DNA from: an uncultured Phocaeicola sp.
GTDB lineage: Bacteria > Bacteroidota > Bacteroidia > Bacteroidales > Bacteroidaceae
Direction: 5' to 3'
Assembly: GCA_948956705.1 (NCBI GenBank)
Contig: CARCZS010000023.1
Location: forward strand, 1-46,109
DNA length: 46,109 nt
Below the pieces are notes generated by a model. That model saw nothing but the letters and a program-made list of their open reading frames with translations. It was not told the DNA's origin and searched no databases. Both the position numbers and the translations under genes were made by a program. Of the stretch, positions 32,601 to 41,237 are shown piece by piece. Position 1 is the stretch's first letter, and every line of letters starts with the position of its first letter.

Positions 32601-35600
32601 GTCGTCACGGGTTATCAGGTCATTCAGTTTTCGGTTGTTTTTTGTATTCTTGTAGCGGTAATCGCTCCTGTCATCATATCCCCATTCGTTGATATCATTC
32701 CCGTCCCAATATAGATTTTCAGCCGGTACTTCTTCCTTCATAATTCTGTAATTGCCGTTTAAGGCATGTTCTCCATGAACTTTTACATAGGATTCAGACA
32801 GGGAAACCCAGTCACCGTTTCTTACCTTTCCTTCTTTCAATGATTTTGGAACGGCACGATAGATGGTAACGGTCGGTTTTTCTCCTTTGTCAATGGCAGA
32901 CAATGCTTCATTGATTGCGGCGGCACTTTCATTTCTGTATTGATCCCTGTTCATGCGAAGCTGCTCATTAAAGGATTCGCGTATCTGATCTTTGTTTGCG
33001 GCAATGTCAACCATGTTTTTATCAATACCTTCCTCATCATAAGAGGGGGCGCGGTGTGCCATTCTGAATTCATCGGCGGAAACATAACCGTTTCTTCGTG
33101 CGGATTCGTTTATGATATCACGCATACGGGCTTCATTATTTTCTTTCATAGCCTTTAAATAGGCCTCATCCATCTCTTCATCCGTCATCAGTTCAAATTC
33201 CTTTAGACGCTTCTTTTCCGATTCGGCTTCTTCCTCTGCACGTTTACGGGCGGCTTCCATCATGTTACGGGCTTTCATTTCCTCTTGCACGTATTCATCT
33301 CTCAAGGCATCCACATCACCGAACTTTTCATACAGCTCTTTTTTGATCGGAGAAAAAACTTTTACGAATTGCCCTAATGACAGGTTGGAGTTCTGGAGAC
33401 GCACATTTCTGCTGATTGATTTGAAAGCATAACTTGCGCCACCCAGATTTTTCATTTTCATGGATTGTGCGTACTTTTTTACATCGGCTTCATCAAGGTT
33501 GTGCTTGTTGGCGAAAGAGCTTATTTCCTCATTTCCAACCTCGCGAAACCGGATGTCACTGCCTTCGGAAGCAAGTATCTCATTGCTTTCGTCATTCATT
33601 GCGTGTAAGCCGGAATATTCGGCTTCAAGTTCCTGCTGTTCCTGGTTCAGTTCCTGTTGCTCGGAGAAAACAGCGTCTCTCTCAACGGAGTCATTTCCGG
33701 CTTCTACCAGAATATCCTCCAGTTCTATCTTCCTGTCCTCTATTTCGGCCAGTCTTGTTTCTATGTCCTTCATTCTGTCCGCATTGGCGGATTCTATGGA
33801 AGGTGCAAGTTGCACAGGATTCACGCTCTTGTACTCAGAGAACGGCTTTGTCTTTTTTACAGAAGAATCAATCCATTTATAGAACTCATCCTTCGTTACT
33901 TCTGTAATGGCACTTATTCGGTTTTCCCAACCGGGAGAATAGTTTGCAAGATAAGAGGAACGTGCCTCATCCATAGACGGAAAACCGTACATTACCTTAC
34001 TTTCGTCAAACTCACCCTTTTCATTGAGCTGGTCTACTACAAACACATTTCCTTCGGACGGATTGTCTGACAGGAAGATGTCTATATGGTCACCGTCCAC
34101 GGCTTTCGTACCACGGATATAACCGTAGTCGTTGTTCATGGTAATGCTCCATTCCTGCCCGTTGGCATCCCTTCCGCTACGGACAGAACCTTTGGGATTC
34201 TCGATGGTCACATCGTATCCGTCAATCCTGACATGACCTTTTTTGTAGTTGCCGGCCTCCTTCTGCGCTTCAGTAGGAGAGGTGTCGACCATTTCGCGTG
34301 CTTCCGCGATATGGTCTAGGAGTTTGTTTGTGGATGTGTTATCTTGTACATTGTCATTCTGAGGATGCAGTCCTTCATCAGTCTGTCCTTCCATTTGTCC
34401 GGATTTTCCTTGATATCCTTCAGTTCCGACGGCATGAACAGGTTTTTCTCCTTGCAGAACCGCATCGCCTCTTTCGCGTATGCCAAATATTCCTCCTTGC
34501 TCATCGCTTTTACGCGTTCCGATTCCTTCGTCAGTTGGATTCTCTCTTCTGTTGTCATATTCTTGTTGCTTTATTATTTCATCGGCAAATGTATTATAAA
34601 ATTCAGACTTTTCCTCATTCGAATAGACATTTGATTCAGAAAAGGCCTCATTATTAACCCATGCTTCATATTCATCCGGAGACATGTGGTATTGTTCTTG
34701 GTAGAACTGTTCTTTCAGTTCATCCTCATATTCTTTTTCCGCATCTATGGCGCGTTGCGCTTCTGCGGTTCTGTTGTTTCTTATCATATTGCTGATATCA
34801 CCAAAAGTTCGGCTTTGTTGTAGAACGGATAGGATCGCGTTTGTGCCGGCCATGCCGGTATTGTCATTTTCCAGTCCTTCTTTCGCCACTATTGCCGGAT
34901 AACTTTCATGGGCGATGCTTATCAGTCTGTCTCCGGCTTCTTCTACGGTCATACCCCCCTTCTCTTTTTTTCTGAAGATGGAAAGAAATGGCGTCAGGTC
35001 TTTGTGACTTAAGCCAGTCATGTTTCTGACACTTCTTTCTCCTGTCATTTGCAGGAACAGGGATTTTCCCAGTACCAAGGATGCAAGCTCTTCCAAAGTT
35101 TCCGGCTCGGTACGTGACAGAATTTCCTGAACAAGAGGATTTTCCGGAAGCTCCGTATCCGTTATTGACTCAGATATTTTCGCAGCAGGCTTCTGAATAC
35201 TATTTTTCCTGCCAGTGTCCGGAATTCCCTCTGGTCCCATGCGTTCTTCACCTGTTCCCTTAGCTTCGGGTCTCTTCTCAGTTCCTCTTTCTTTGCCTTG
35301 TTCGCTTGTTTCTGAAACTGGTACGGGCTCATTTGTGTCATTTCCATTCGTGCCAGTCTTACTGCTTTCTGATATTCCATTTGTTTGGTTATTATTAGTT
35401 TCTGTTATGGGTATGACAGAGTTGTAGAAGTTCTTTATTTCTTCATTCTCCGCTTTTGCTTCTCTAATAGCGTCCCTTATCTCATTTCTTTTTCCCCGTG
35501 TGGCGGATGACAGGGATTCATTCAATTTAGCTATCTGTGCATCACTCGCCTCTATATCCTTTCTCAAGTCATCCAGAGCGGTTTCAAGTGATTCTGTCAG

Positions 35601-38600
35601 ATTTGTGTATTGGAATGACTGCTGTGGCGTCAGAGATTCATAATCAATGCTTCCGTCCTTCTTTTTAGGAAAGGAGGATATAAGTTTGTCCAGTTCGGAT
35701 TTTTCGTAAGTCGGACTCTCTGTGCTTTCCTGCAATGGTTGGTTTCCCATCTCTTTTCCTTCAGGAGCGGTTTCATTTGTTGAACTCTTGGATTTTTTCA
35801 CCCAATCGGTGTACTCTTGGACGGGAACCGCACCTAACTGGTATGCTTCATTTTCCAATATATTCATTGATACCTCATCGCTTTTGACCTCATTGTACTC
35901 ATCGGTTGGAACGACAAACATACCTCCGATTTCCTCATCAAAACCGATAATGGTCATACTTTCTCCTTCTGGAGTGATATAGGAGGCGCCGATTTCCGGC
36001 GCCGCTTCCGCATCATCTTTTCTTTGTGCGTCAAATAGCGACTGTTTGTATTTGAAATATTGCTCTTCTGTCACGAGTACGGAACCTGTTTCATTACCGT
36101 TGTTGTCTATGATCTTCCCGGACCATCCGCCGGGAACTTCCTCATCAAGTACTATCTCTTTGCCTCCTGTATATATCTTGTCACCTTTTTCGGGTTGTAA
36201 TGCAAGTACTTCCGGACTGAATTCCCGAATTAACTCTTCCTGTCTTCTATTTTCATCCTCTTGTGCGTATTCAGTCCGTATTCCGGCTTTGTCCACATTG
36301 TCTTTCATGGCCCGGAGTTGTTCATCGCTGACAGAAACCGGCTCCCGACTTCCTTCCATGAGTACGGACCAATTGCCCATTGTATCCTGACCAACAACAG
36401 AAATGCCGGTCACTGTGCCATTATCATCCGCTATGCTGAATGTCTGTCCTGCGGATATGGGCTGTGCTTCCATGATTGCGGCATCGGCGTTGTATGCGCC
36501 AAGCATTTGTTCAAGAACGTGATCCCGTCCGACCATTGAGATCTCTGTGTCTGCATTGATTCTTACAGTCTTGGCATTATTCTCATCAAATGAGGCGAAT
36601 ATCGGACCTTCTGGACCGTTTTCCAATGGCACTACCATGAGTGTGCCTGTTTCTCCGGGTTGTCCAGTGGCGTCTATACCGTTCACCACGACTCCGTAAC
36701 TGTGCTCCTTGTCTCCGAATCTTCTTAACGGGATAGTGACAACCTGTCCTTGGGGAGACATTTGCCGGACTTTAACAGCCGCTTGTTCATATTCGGGAGC
36801 ATGAGCCTCATCCAATGCGTCCTCAACCGCATCATGACGGTCTTTCTGCCGTAGGTAGTCCGTAGCCAGACGTCTGGTCTCTTCGTCCATTGCATCCAGC
36901 ATTTCCGCACGTCGGGCGTCATTGGCGCCGGCAAGCGTGTCTATGGTCTCATCATCCAGTACGGATGAAAGGCGTTCACGGGAAACTTCCTCACGGAGGA
37001 CTGTAGTGCGCATGGCCACCGGGTCATGGGCTTCATAGATATCCGCTCCCTCCTCCTTCGCTTCCGTGCGTTTTTCGGACTCCTCACGGGTCTGCTCTCC
37101 TGCAATGTCCTCCATGGCATTGTTCTTCGCAATGTCAAACGCATATTCTATCTCGGCCTTTTTCTCTTCCTTGCTGAGGCTACCGTCATTCATGGTTTCT
37201 TTGATGAAAATCCTTATGTCGTCATTGCCACGTTCTTTTGACATACGTTTCAGTTCGGACAGTTTCTCCTGTTGTTCTTTGGTCATGTTTCCGAAAGCCG
37301 TATTCATCTTCTGGCGGTGTCTTACCCTTTCAGCCCCCATGCTTCCAAGTCCTAATAAGCCGAAAGCGACGGAAGTGGGAGCCAGTCCAAGGAATGTGTC
37401 TATATTGTTGTCAAGGTCTGTGGCTTCTTCCAAGGTCATTTCACCTAACGGGACATTTGCAAGATTATTATACACCTCTTCCATATATTCTTCGGGTAGC
37501 CCGTGGAACTGCGCTTTTTTTGCGGCTTCTTTGAAAGTAGGGTTGTCCTTTATCTCCCTGTATAGCTTACCGGCCCTGCTGTTCGTTATATATTTCATGA
37601 ATTCACTTGCGCCACCGGGAACGGTCTCTTCCACATTCTTCCATATTCCTTTGCCCAGTCCTTTGAATGCGTTGAAAATCATCTCGGATTGGTTCTCAAG
37701 AAAAGTGGAAGCGATTGATTTGCCGATGGCTTTACCCATATCCATTCCTCCTTCACGTCCTCCATAAGTCAAGTTTCCATCCTTGTCAACATCAAACAGA
37801 ATATTCCCCATCATTCTGTCTTGTGCTCCTGCGGTGACACGCGCCAGTCCTGTTGTTCCTTCCATTCCTGCTGCGGCCAAAGCGTCTCCGGCAAGACGTG
37901 CCCCCATTTTTGACATTCCTTTTTTCATGGCGGACGCGCCGAATTTCTTCATACCGTATTTTAGAATGCTTTTGGCTATTCCCTCACCTGCCGCCGATAT
38001 CGGGTTTATGGCGAATTCCAGCATGAACGGGATACTGGCTCCTGTGGTTTGTCCAGCCTTGTATCCTCTTCCCAAATCGGAGGAATAATAGGCGTTGACC
38101 GCCATGTTGGTGACAGCGGCGTCAAGCAACTTCTCTTCAGAAGGTGAGAGCTTTTCTCCTTTATCCGCTTTCTCCACCACATTTTTCAGACGGATGCCGC
38201 CTATCATGTCGGATATGCCTAAAGTCCATTGTTTGGGATCAAATGCGGTATCGGCGAAACCACGCGCTAGACCGCTAAAAAAATTTGTTTTTCCTTTCTT
38301 CCCGGCTTCCTCTATAATATTGTTCGATTCATCAATAAGGTCTTTCGCCCCTTCCAAATAAGTCCTTTCTCCTCGGTACTGTGCTAATGTAGGATCTTCC
38401 CTTGTATTCATTCTGGCATTCACCATCGCATTACCGGAATCGTTTCTTAGTATTTTCTTTTGTTTGGTAATCTTTTCCTCTATGTTATCAAGGTCTTTGT
38501 TTACTTCATTGGTCAGGGTGCTAAGATGGGAGCCTACGCTCTTTTTGACAAATCCGGCAAGATCACGCTTCATGTCTGTACCGTAACGTGAAGTTATCTC

Positions 38601-39464
38601 TTTATTGTATACGTCCTGATATGATTCCAATTCCTTGCTAATGACCTCTCCGTAGGTCTTCTGAAACGCTTCGTTTGCTTTTTGGTTAAGTTCGTTCCCT
38701 TTATATTGTTGTGACAGCTTCCTGTATTCGTCTGAGGCAAGAAACCGGTTGGCATATTTGTCTTGAATCTCCTTCTGTATTCCGGCCATTTCTTCCGAAA
38801 GCTGTCTTCCTCTTTCTGTCAGGGCAAACCTGTCACGATAGTTGTTATATACATCATTCATGGACGATATGGAACGCGGGGTATATTCCTTGTCCAAGCG
38901 GCTTTCTTCTTCAACCGTAAATAGTTTGTCCAATTTTCCTTTGTCCATATCTACTTTCAATCTTTCTCCCAAATTTATCGGAGAAAATTGATATCTAGCT
39001 GAAACCTCCGCCTTGTCTGACTCCATTTGCGATGTGGAGGGGGGGATAAACTGAAAGTTGTCTTTTGAATGCACTTGTTCACGTAAGCCGGGACGTGTGC
39101 TGGGATTATAGTTTCTCATATCAAAAATCCTGTCCGCTTCCTCCTGTGTTCCGACACCACCTGAATATGTTCTTGAAACAGGGTCATATCCGTTGCCTGT
39201 TTGAAAGTAATCAGACTTTGGAGTTTGAGGGGTGTTGTTAGGTTGCTGTATTTGTACAGAGGAATCAACTGGTTGCATGAATTGATTAAAGTCCTCATAT
39301 GAGTCAGAGTATCCGGTCTTATCCTTTAATACGTCATATACTTTCTTTCTGGCTTCCTCATTTTCATCCATGAATTTGTTAAAATCCTCATATGAGTCAG
39401 AGTATCCGGTTTTATCCCTTAATACGTCATATACTTTCTTTCTGGCTGTATTATTATCTTGCAT
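26685..39464 (-). CDS. Giant polyvalent virion protein (4259 residues), putative ejection protein
   Basis: A single uninterrupted protein filling 28% of the window. Parts in order: a 31-residue duplication (7-63); long helical regions with hydrophobic stretches (about 690-710); coiled coils; an inorganic-pyrophosphatase-like domain (about 1735-1880; KGHVRIDGYDVTIENPKGS, YGYIRGTKAVDGDHIDIF); an ADP-ribosyltransferase-like domain (about 2195-2290; YRAVP, GDWVSLSESYV, NEWGYDD); a Barnase/EndoU-type or LPD3-like region (near 2460; YYDHKLTN); an LPD23-like region with ATGWERGADGKWRYEV and a metallopeptidase motif LAHEVQHAVQ (near 2685); a second zincin-like HEVVAH (near 2933); long coiled coils (3050-3350); and an LPD38-like C-terminal part with membrane segments (about 3820-4020). 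Such multi-domain proteins enter the host with phage DNA. It follows two small ejection-like genes, as T7 gp14-gp15-gp16 do. Individual domain names are from motifs, not from a search. Confidence 0.8.
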   Translation of the reverse strand: MQDNNTARKKVYDVLRDKTGYSDSYEDFNKFMDENEEARKKVYDVLKDKTGYSDSYEDFNQFMQPVDSSVQIQQPNNTPQTPKSDYFQTGNGYDPVSRTYSGGVGTQEEADRIFDMRNYNPSTRPGLREQVHSKDNFQFIPPSTSQMESDKAEVSARYQFSPINLGERLKVDMDKGKLDKLFTVEEESRLDKEYTPRSISSMNDVYNNYRDRFALTERGRQLSEEMAGIQKEIQDKYANRFLASDEYRKLSQQYKGNELNQKANEAFQKTYGEVISKELESYQDVYNKEITSRYGTDMKRDLAGFVKKSVGSHLSTLTNEVNKDLDNIEEKITKQKKILRNDSGNAMVNARMNTREDPTLAQYRGERTYLEGAKDLIDESNNIIEEAGKKGKTNFFSGLARGFADTAFDPKQWTLGISDMIGGIRLKNVVEKADKGEKLSPSEEKLLDAAVTNMAVNAYYSSDLGRGYKAGQTTGASIPFMLEFAINPISAAGEGIAKSILKYGMKKFGASAMKKGMSKMGARLAGDALAAAGMEGTTGLARVTAGAQDRMMGNILFDVDKDGNLTYGGREGGMDMGKAIGKSIASTFLENQSEMIFNAFKGLGKGIWKNVEETVPGGASEFMKYITNSRAGKLYREIKDNPTFKEAAKKAQFHGLPEEYMEEVYNNLANVPLGEMTLEEATDLDNNIDTFLGLAPTSVAFGLLGLGSMGAERVRHRQKMNTAFGNMTKEQQEKLSELKRMSKERGNDDIRIFIKETMNDGSLSKEEKKAEIEYAFDIAKNNAMEDIAGEQTREESEKRTEAKEEGADIYEAHDPVAMRTTVLREEVSRERLSSVLDDETIDTLAGANDARRAEMLDAMDEETRRLATDYLRQKDRHDAVEDALDEAHAPEYEQAAVKVRQMSPQGQVVTIPLRRFGDKEHSYGVVVNGIDATGQPGETGTLMVVPLENGPEGPIFASFDENNAKTVRINADTEISMVGRDHVLEQMLGAYNADAAIMEAQPISAGQTFSIADDNGTVTGISVVGQDTMGNWSVLMEGSREPVSVSDEQLRAMKDNVDKAGIRTEYAQEDENRRQEELIREFSPEVLALQPEKGDKIYTGGKEIVLDEEVPGGWSGKIIDNNGNETGSVLVTEEQYFKYKQSLFDAQRKDDAEAAPEIGASYITPEGESMTIIGFDEEIGGMFVVPTDEYNEVKSDEVSMNILENEAYQLGAVPVQEYTDWVKKSKSSTNETAPEGKEMGNQPLQESTESPTYEKSELDKLISSFPKKKDGSIDYESLTPQQSFQYTNLTESLETALDDLRKDIEASDAQIAKLNESLSSATRGKRNEIRDAIREAKAENEEIKNFYNSVIPITETNNNQTNGISESSKTGTNGNDTNEPVPVSETSEQGKERGTEKRPEAKGTGEERMGPEGIPDTGRKNSIQKPAAKISESITDTELPENPLVQEILSRTEPETLEELASLVLGKSLFLQMTGERSVRNMTGLSHKDLTPFLSIFRKKEKGGMTVEEAGDRLISIAHESYPAIVAKEGLENDNTGMAGTNAILSVLQQSRTFGDISNMIRNNRTAEAQRAIDAEKEYEDELKEQFYQEQYHMSPDEYEAWVNNEAFSESNVYSNEEKSEFYNTFADEIIKQQEYDNRRENPTDEGIGTRKSDEQGGIFGIRERGDAVLQGEKPVHAVGTEGYQGKSGQMEGQTDEGLHPQNDNVQDNTSTNKLLDHIAEAREMVDTSPTEAQKEAGNYKKGHVRIDGYDVTIENPKGSVRSGRDANGQEWSITMNNDYGYIRGTKAVDGDHIDIFLSDNPSEGNVFVVDQLNEKGEFDESKVMYGFPSMDEARSSYLANYSPGWENRISAITEVTKDEFYKWIDSSVKKTKPFSEYKSVNPVQLAPSIESANADRMKDIETRLAEIEDRKIELEDILVEAGNDSVERDAVFSEQQELNQEQQELEAEYSGLHAMNDESNEILASEGSDIRFREVGNEEISSFANKHNLDEADVKKYAQSMKMKNLGGASYAFKSISRNVRLQNSNLSLGQFVKVFSPIKKELYEKFGDVDALRDEYVQEEMKARNMMEAARKRAEEEAESEKKRLKEFELMTDEEMDEAYLKAMKENNEARMRDIINESARRNGYVSADEFRMAHRAPSYDEEGIDKNMVDIAANKDQIRESFNEQLRMNRDQYRNESAAAINEALSAIDKGEKPTVTIYRAVPKSLKEGKVRNGDWVSLSESYVKVHGEHALNGNYRIMKEEVPAENLYWDGNDINEWGYDDRSDYRYKNTKNNRKLNDLITRDDKGNVIPPSKRFNARKADVRYRFIGEKGASQLDKAEEATTRLDNLNVAREMESAFNTKKERIEKLRKSEPIEITGKEIEPSDDLKQYKKNALEYGKSLRGEYINKDTGAIISVTGGNSRGGIREILQHDYKDVEHLQSIAAVPQIIENSVFIEELANEDLEKYPGVKSFSYYVCGLKIAGVDYTVKAVIANQNNGERYYDHKLTNIEKGKLLSIAPTIQKAGIDGNSPLSDVKDKRLLSILQTNEKENARKIKQATGWERGADGKWRYEVEDFEIDPKGLARKNRLWSNLSWGKEYDALSDKLFDGVELTEEEAARFDELSEKAEELRATYEANDVHYLDDYVKDENLFKTYPELKQIRVEIYNAPTSNTGATHYGSQNLIRVNEFVLDRADFRSILAHEVQHAVQSIEGFARGGNSMTYRKYLDALKEKRDAWSMIEEFADKREELGEDASQMDVYNALVNEYHSDGFEFGDGFIPSRNAFDKGFNLWVRGYDKEGYEDAYNEYQSLIEKFGLGGENDRYNELSGEVEARNVQSRMNMTPEKRRNTLASETEDVAREDQIFINDALEAYASVSAPMNTAVNELSESLHTPIEKITSEDQLPQGEARRRIESGANIKGWYSPKENKVYLYMPNTTSVEDAQATIFHEVVAHKGLRELFGKDFDTFLDNVYNNAAPSIRQAINRMAENENISIRTATEEYMADLSERGPATFAEQSLWTRIKAFFIDMLRKAKVNLGFELTDNELRYILYESHNRLKQSNYPVDVAKETVMRSKLGIGEFSGSSRTIPSVPQGETLFRIPGKEEKKEIIKNLKEEIRELKKQLDQARKGNKEEYETASRAMLSFIDQRLTKEAGEEMGPHMIKSLIAQVNKAASTNKLKEPLNLVEKLINYAQYDSSVKRMQKMIKTKLSGQDTRGVSKGIVVDEATRRVFDSIRSAYKDLLLTSADSELRAVRSEIVKLGKLIKSETSPESITILTGQQNEMKSRRDNLLKERAELLKTKELESVEEIRKRREELENAMDEAAEGTGVFTQTMADEYDSLSIRELLAESRKMKRDLDKLEGDLVTTRRAAYNNKGEARKFYLQEAEKIAAQIPVAQEELIRITDNVYNELKELVDTGKSRLAMLNKEKAAHRGRIISMGINAVKDKRIKGINEKETNMEKTVSILQSIGDFIAYPMYSFDYLLKAIDRNHAIGKGPLYDYFMKSSHGVVEANDRIYLGVKAYNKELEEKIKELFGKSMENVFRDSQKSEKRIHKQYMYDSNYHKEGDLYEANLNKGQAFYVWLTWKQPDGKMKLEADGWTEDSMTEIESFIGDKYMKLGEWITDDFFPRLREERYNPVHVRMTGTSMASRENYFPMVIAKSEIREKGELGETIIGMPSTITGNIINRTINTLKVDTSRNAFDLMLKYGRDMETWAATAELRQDLNFLRGSKAFKNYMEANHKGMFDIFMRAAEVAVRSFNDKQKQDSLNNGLNKILRYWAGSNIAFRLNTAMKQVLSYPAFSAYSGNPGYQADLFKYIFTPAGNMKWAKEYLPSFEERVDTGNMGIEALKDENAFKNKLEKLTNAGMYPNKLIDALTCAAGARAVYNFEYKRAQKRGLGNEEAANLAKYNAEIAFNESQQSYSPEMMSPMQASGNVFYKALTTYQSSNIGYQRMGIEGLLEMARAKRIYNLNIESGMNKDEAQRTMMGSYLTGLRKATFGLFVMGGLWAAGGYGIAGITAPLISNIYAIFGYGDGDEDLWFTDEQLKSIFLSAALSSLGGTSIGQFVNAISQGNKYDPLSFITEMSNLISEAVKDGFNLNVQRELPAKLGKFAGLNVETLENIYLGAESAIREGRPDLVDFMFLINLPKSQRKEMAEKLYKDMGPYEYLNKMYEAGKLFNDYRKKLPYSDGTSKRKDSEIKKKYIINNLNEKEKETLKNEKEFLKLKRKHDEAEDKKEWLEEHPEYPDMEKKYKKQTITKKVKKEVEKVYRQ
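39276..39446. repeat. 93-bp tandem duplication at the start of the giant gene
   Basis: Two copies of a 31-codon unit (ARKKVYDVL then KTGYSDSYEDFN) at residues 7-37 and 38-63, with a few substitutions (R/K, K/Q). Unlike the perfect repeats at 1071 and 8463, these copies have diverged and are older. The unit may be a short helical binding motif. Confidence 0.85.
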
Positions 39465-39472
39465 GATTCATG

Positions 39473-40672
39473 TTATTTTAGTGACCAACTATTATTCCCC
39501 TTCAATGACCATGATTTGTTTTCCGGTTTTGAAGAGGGATTGAACGCTTCTCCGCTTTCCACTTTTTGCTGTTTCCCATAAATGGAGAGAATATAATCTC
39601 TCATGCCTTTTATGGATTTGGGGCGTTCATCCGCCTGAAGGCCGAATGTTTTTTCCAAATCGTTATACATTAGTGCGACATCTTCATTTTTATTCAGGTC
39701 ATAGGCTCTTGTACTGCCGGAAAAGCCTTTTTTTCCACTTATGCGATATGAAGGATATTTATTTTTTTTGCCATTTTGCTTTTGAGAATCATTATCTATT
39801 CTCATTAGACTGATTCCCTCTGTGGCTTTATTATGTCTTTCGATTTTCGCCTGTTTAGCGGCGTTTTCTTCCGCCTTACGTTTGGATTCAGCCGCTTTTG
39901 CAGCCTGCTCGGTTTCAAACTTATATGTGTTCCAGTTGTATTCCCGTTCTGCTGCTGCTTGTTGTGCCTTCCATCGGTCTTGACGGGCCTTCTCTACATC
40001 TATTCTCGCTTGCTCGGCCCTGTCACGTGCGATCGCTCCGATATAGTCCTGATAATTCTGACGTGACAGATTGTCCCTGTATTGGCGTATTCTGTCAATA
40101 CGTGCTTGGCCTTCACGTCCGGCTCCTGAAAGATTCATTGACGGATTGCCTCTTCGTGTCCTTACCACATTCACCAGATTGGCCAGAACACTTCCTACAG
40201 CATTGATACTCTCGGCGGCACGTAAACGTCTTTCGGCATTAATTCTGTCCTCCTCGCTTTGTAACGGGTCCCGTCCTCTCAGGGCTTCCGCAAGTTCGGT
40301 GTAAGATAATCCCTCTTGTCCTTTTTTCTTGCGATAAGAAGCCACTCCTGACAGGTATGCGGCCGGTGACAGCTGGGGATGAGCCGCATAGGCTTCTTGT
40401 GCGCTCATTTCCTGCCACGGCTTTTCTGTACCAGGAAGCTGGACGGGAAGCTTGTCCGCATTTTCCCGTTCTTGAACGGTATTGACTGTAGACACACTCG
40501 TCGCAGGTTTTTGAACAGCCACCGTGGGACGTAACGGCAACTGTTCCCGTGCGTTTTCCTCAGCTTGTCTCGCCACAGACTCATCATGGATCTGCCGCTC
40601 TTCCTCCGGATTGACAATGCCGGCAGCTTCTTTTCTTTTTTGATAATTGGTATATCTGTCCGTAACTGCCAT
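39473..40672 (-). CDS. Putative ejection/internal virion protein (399 residues)
   Basis: A 399-residue, highly charged protein. Residues 1-110 are Pro/Gln/Glu-rich and low in order. The middle (about 115-290) has a 'LSPAAYLSGVASYRKKKG' segment and a long Arg/Ala/Glu coiled coil (EARQDRWKAQQAAAERE type, about 220-290). The end repeats NNSWSLK/NKSWSLKG. It sits 5 bp after the 168-residue gene and 8 bp before the giant gene, all in one leftward operon. The order short glycine-rich protein, middle coiled coil, giant protein parallels podovirus ejection cassettes (T7 gp14, gp15, gp16). The assignment rests on synteny and composition. Confidence 0.6.
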   Translation of the reverse strand: MAVTDRYTNYQKRKEAAGIVNPEEERQIHDESVARQAEENAREQLPLRPTVAVQKPATSVSTVNTVQERENADKLPVQLPGTEKPWQEMSAQEAYAAHPQLSPAAYLSGVASYRKKKGQEGLSYTELAEALRGRDPLQSEEDRINAERRLRAAESINAVGSVLANLVNVVRTRRGNPSMNLSGAGREGQARIDRIRQYRDNLSRQNYQDYIGAIARDRAEQARIDVEKARQDRWKAQQAAAEREYNWNTYKFETEQAAKAAESKRKAEENAAKQAKIERHNKATEGISLMRIDNDSQKQNGKKNKYPSYRISGKKGFSGSTRAYDLNKNEDVALMYNDLEKTFGLQADERPKSIKGMRDYILSIYGKQQKVESGEAFNPSSKPENKSWSLKGNNSWSLK

Positions 40673-40677
40673 ACCTG

Positions 40678-41184
40678 CTATTTCTTTTTAGTGATTTGAC
40701 TGGCTACAGCACCGCCTATGGGGCCACCGAAAACAGTGGCCGCAGCCGTTATACCTGTATTGAGAAGACCTCCTAATGCCGATGATTCCTGTTGGGCCTG
40801 TTGTTGTTTCACATTATTGATAGCCTCCGTATATGATCGGTTTGCATCCAGATAATTTTTCATGGCCTGATCTTTTTTGGCAGTGGCGGTTGAGGCTATT
40901 CCGGCCGTAATATTTTCAAGTGACTGGTTGGCTCCCTGCTTCTGCAAGGCAACGCTCTCATCTGTAGCACCTGTTACAGCGGCGCTTCCTGCTGTCCGTT
41001 TGTTGTTTGCCATCAGCAGTTCTCTGGCTTGACGCAGAGCCGCCTGATTCGCACTGTCCTGAAGAGGATCAGCGTAAGCCTGTTCCTGATAATAGTTCAT
41101 TTCAAGATCCTTCGCCTTTTGAAGATCTTTGATTGATTCCTTATAGGCTTTATTGCCGCCTAGAACACTGGATAAAAGTCCCAT
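40678..41184 (-). CDS. Putative internal virion/ejection protein (168 residues)
   Basis: A 168-residue protein with an N-terminal MGLLSSVLGGNKAYKES, a long Ala/Gln-rich helix (NQAALRQARELLMANN, ENITAGIASTATAKKDQAM), and a Gly/Ala-rich hydrophobic C-terminus (SALGGLLNTGITAAATVFGG then PIGGAVASQITKKK). This build recalls small podovirus ejection proteins such as T7 gp14 and P22 gp7, which insert into the host envelope and line a DNA channel. It is the first gene of the leftward ejection operon, behind the shared promoter at 41216-41256. Role inferred from build and order. Confidence 0.65.
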   Translation of the reverse strand: MGLLSSVLGGNKAYKESIKDLQKAKDLEMNYYQEQAYADPLQDSANQAALRQARELLMANNKRTAGSAAVTGATDESVALQKQGANQSLENITAGIASTATAKKDQAMKNYLDANRSYTEAINNVKQQQAQQESSALGGLLNTGITAAATVFGGPIGGAVASQITKKK

Positions 41185-41196
41185 AAATCGTAAATT

Positions 41197-41237
41197 GCAC
41201 TTTATTATTTAATATCAAAAGTAATCAGTTACATTTG
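41197..41237 (+). promoter_or_regulatory. Possible rightward phage promoter (degenerate element)
   Basis: TACATTTG (41230-41237) is a perfect TAnnTTTG box. Exactly 21 bp upstream lies GCACTTTATTAT (41197-41208), which matches the leftward element GCATTATATCAA in 8 of 12 bases. Transcription would begin near 41244, just ahead of ATG 41253. It overlaps the leftward promoter at 41216-41256. Confidence 0.4.

Noticed and set aside
37066..37767. 233-codon rightward frame inside the giant gene
   Set aside because: Antisense to clearly coding sequence; composition and lack of motifs mark it as a shadow.
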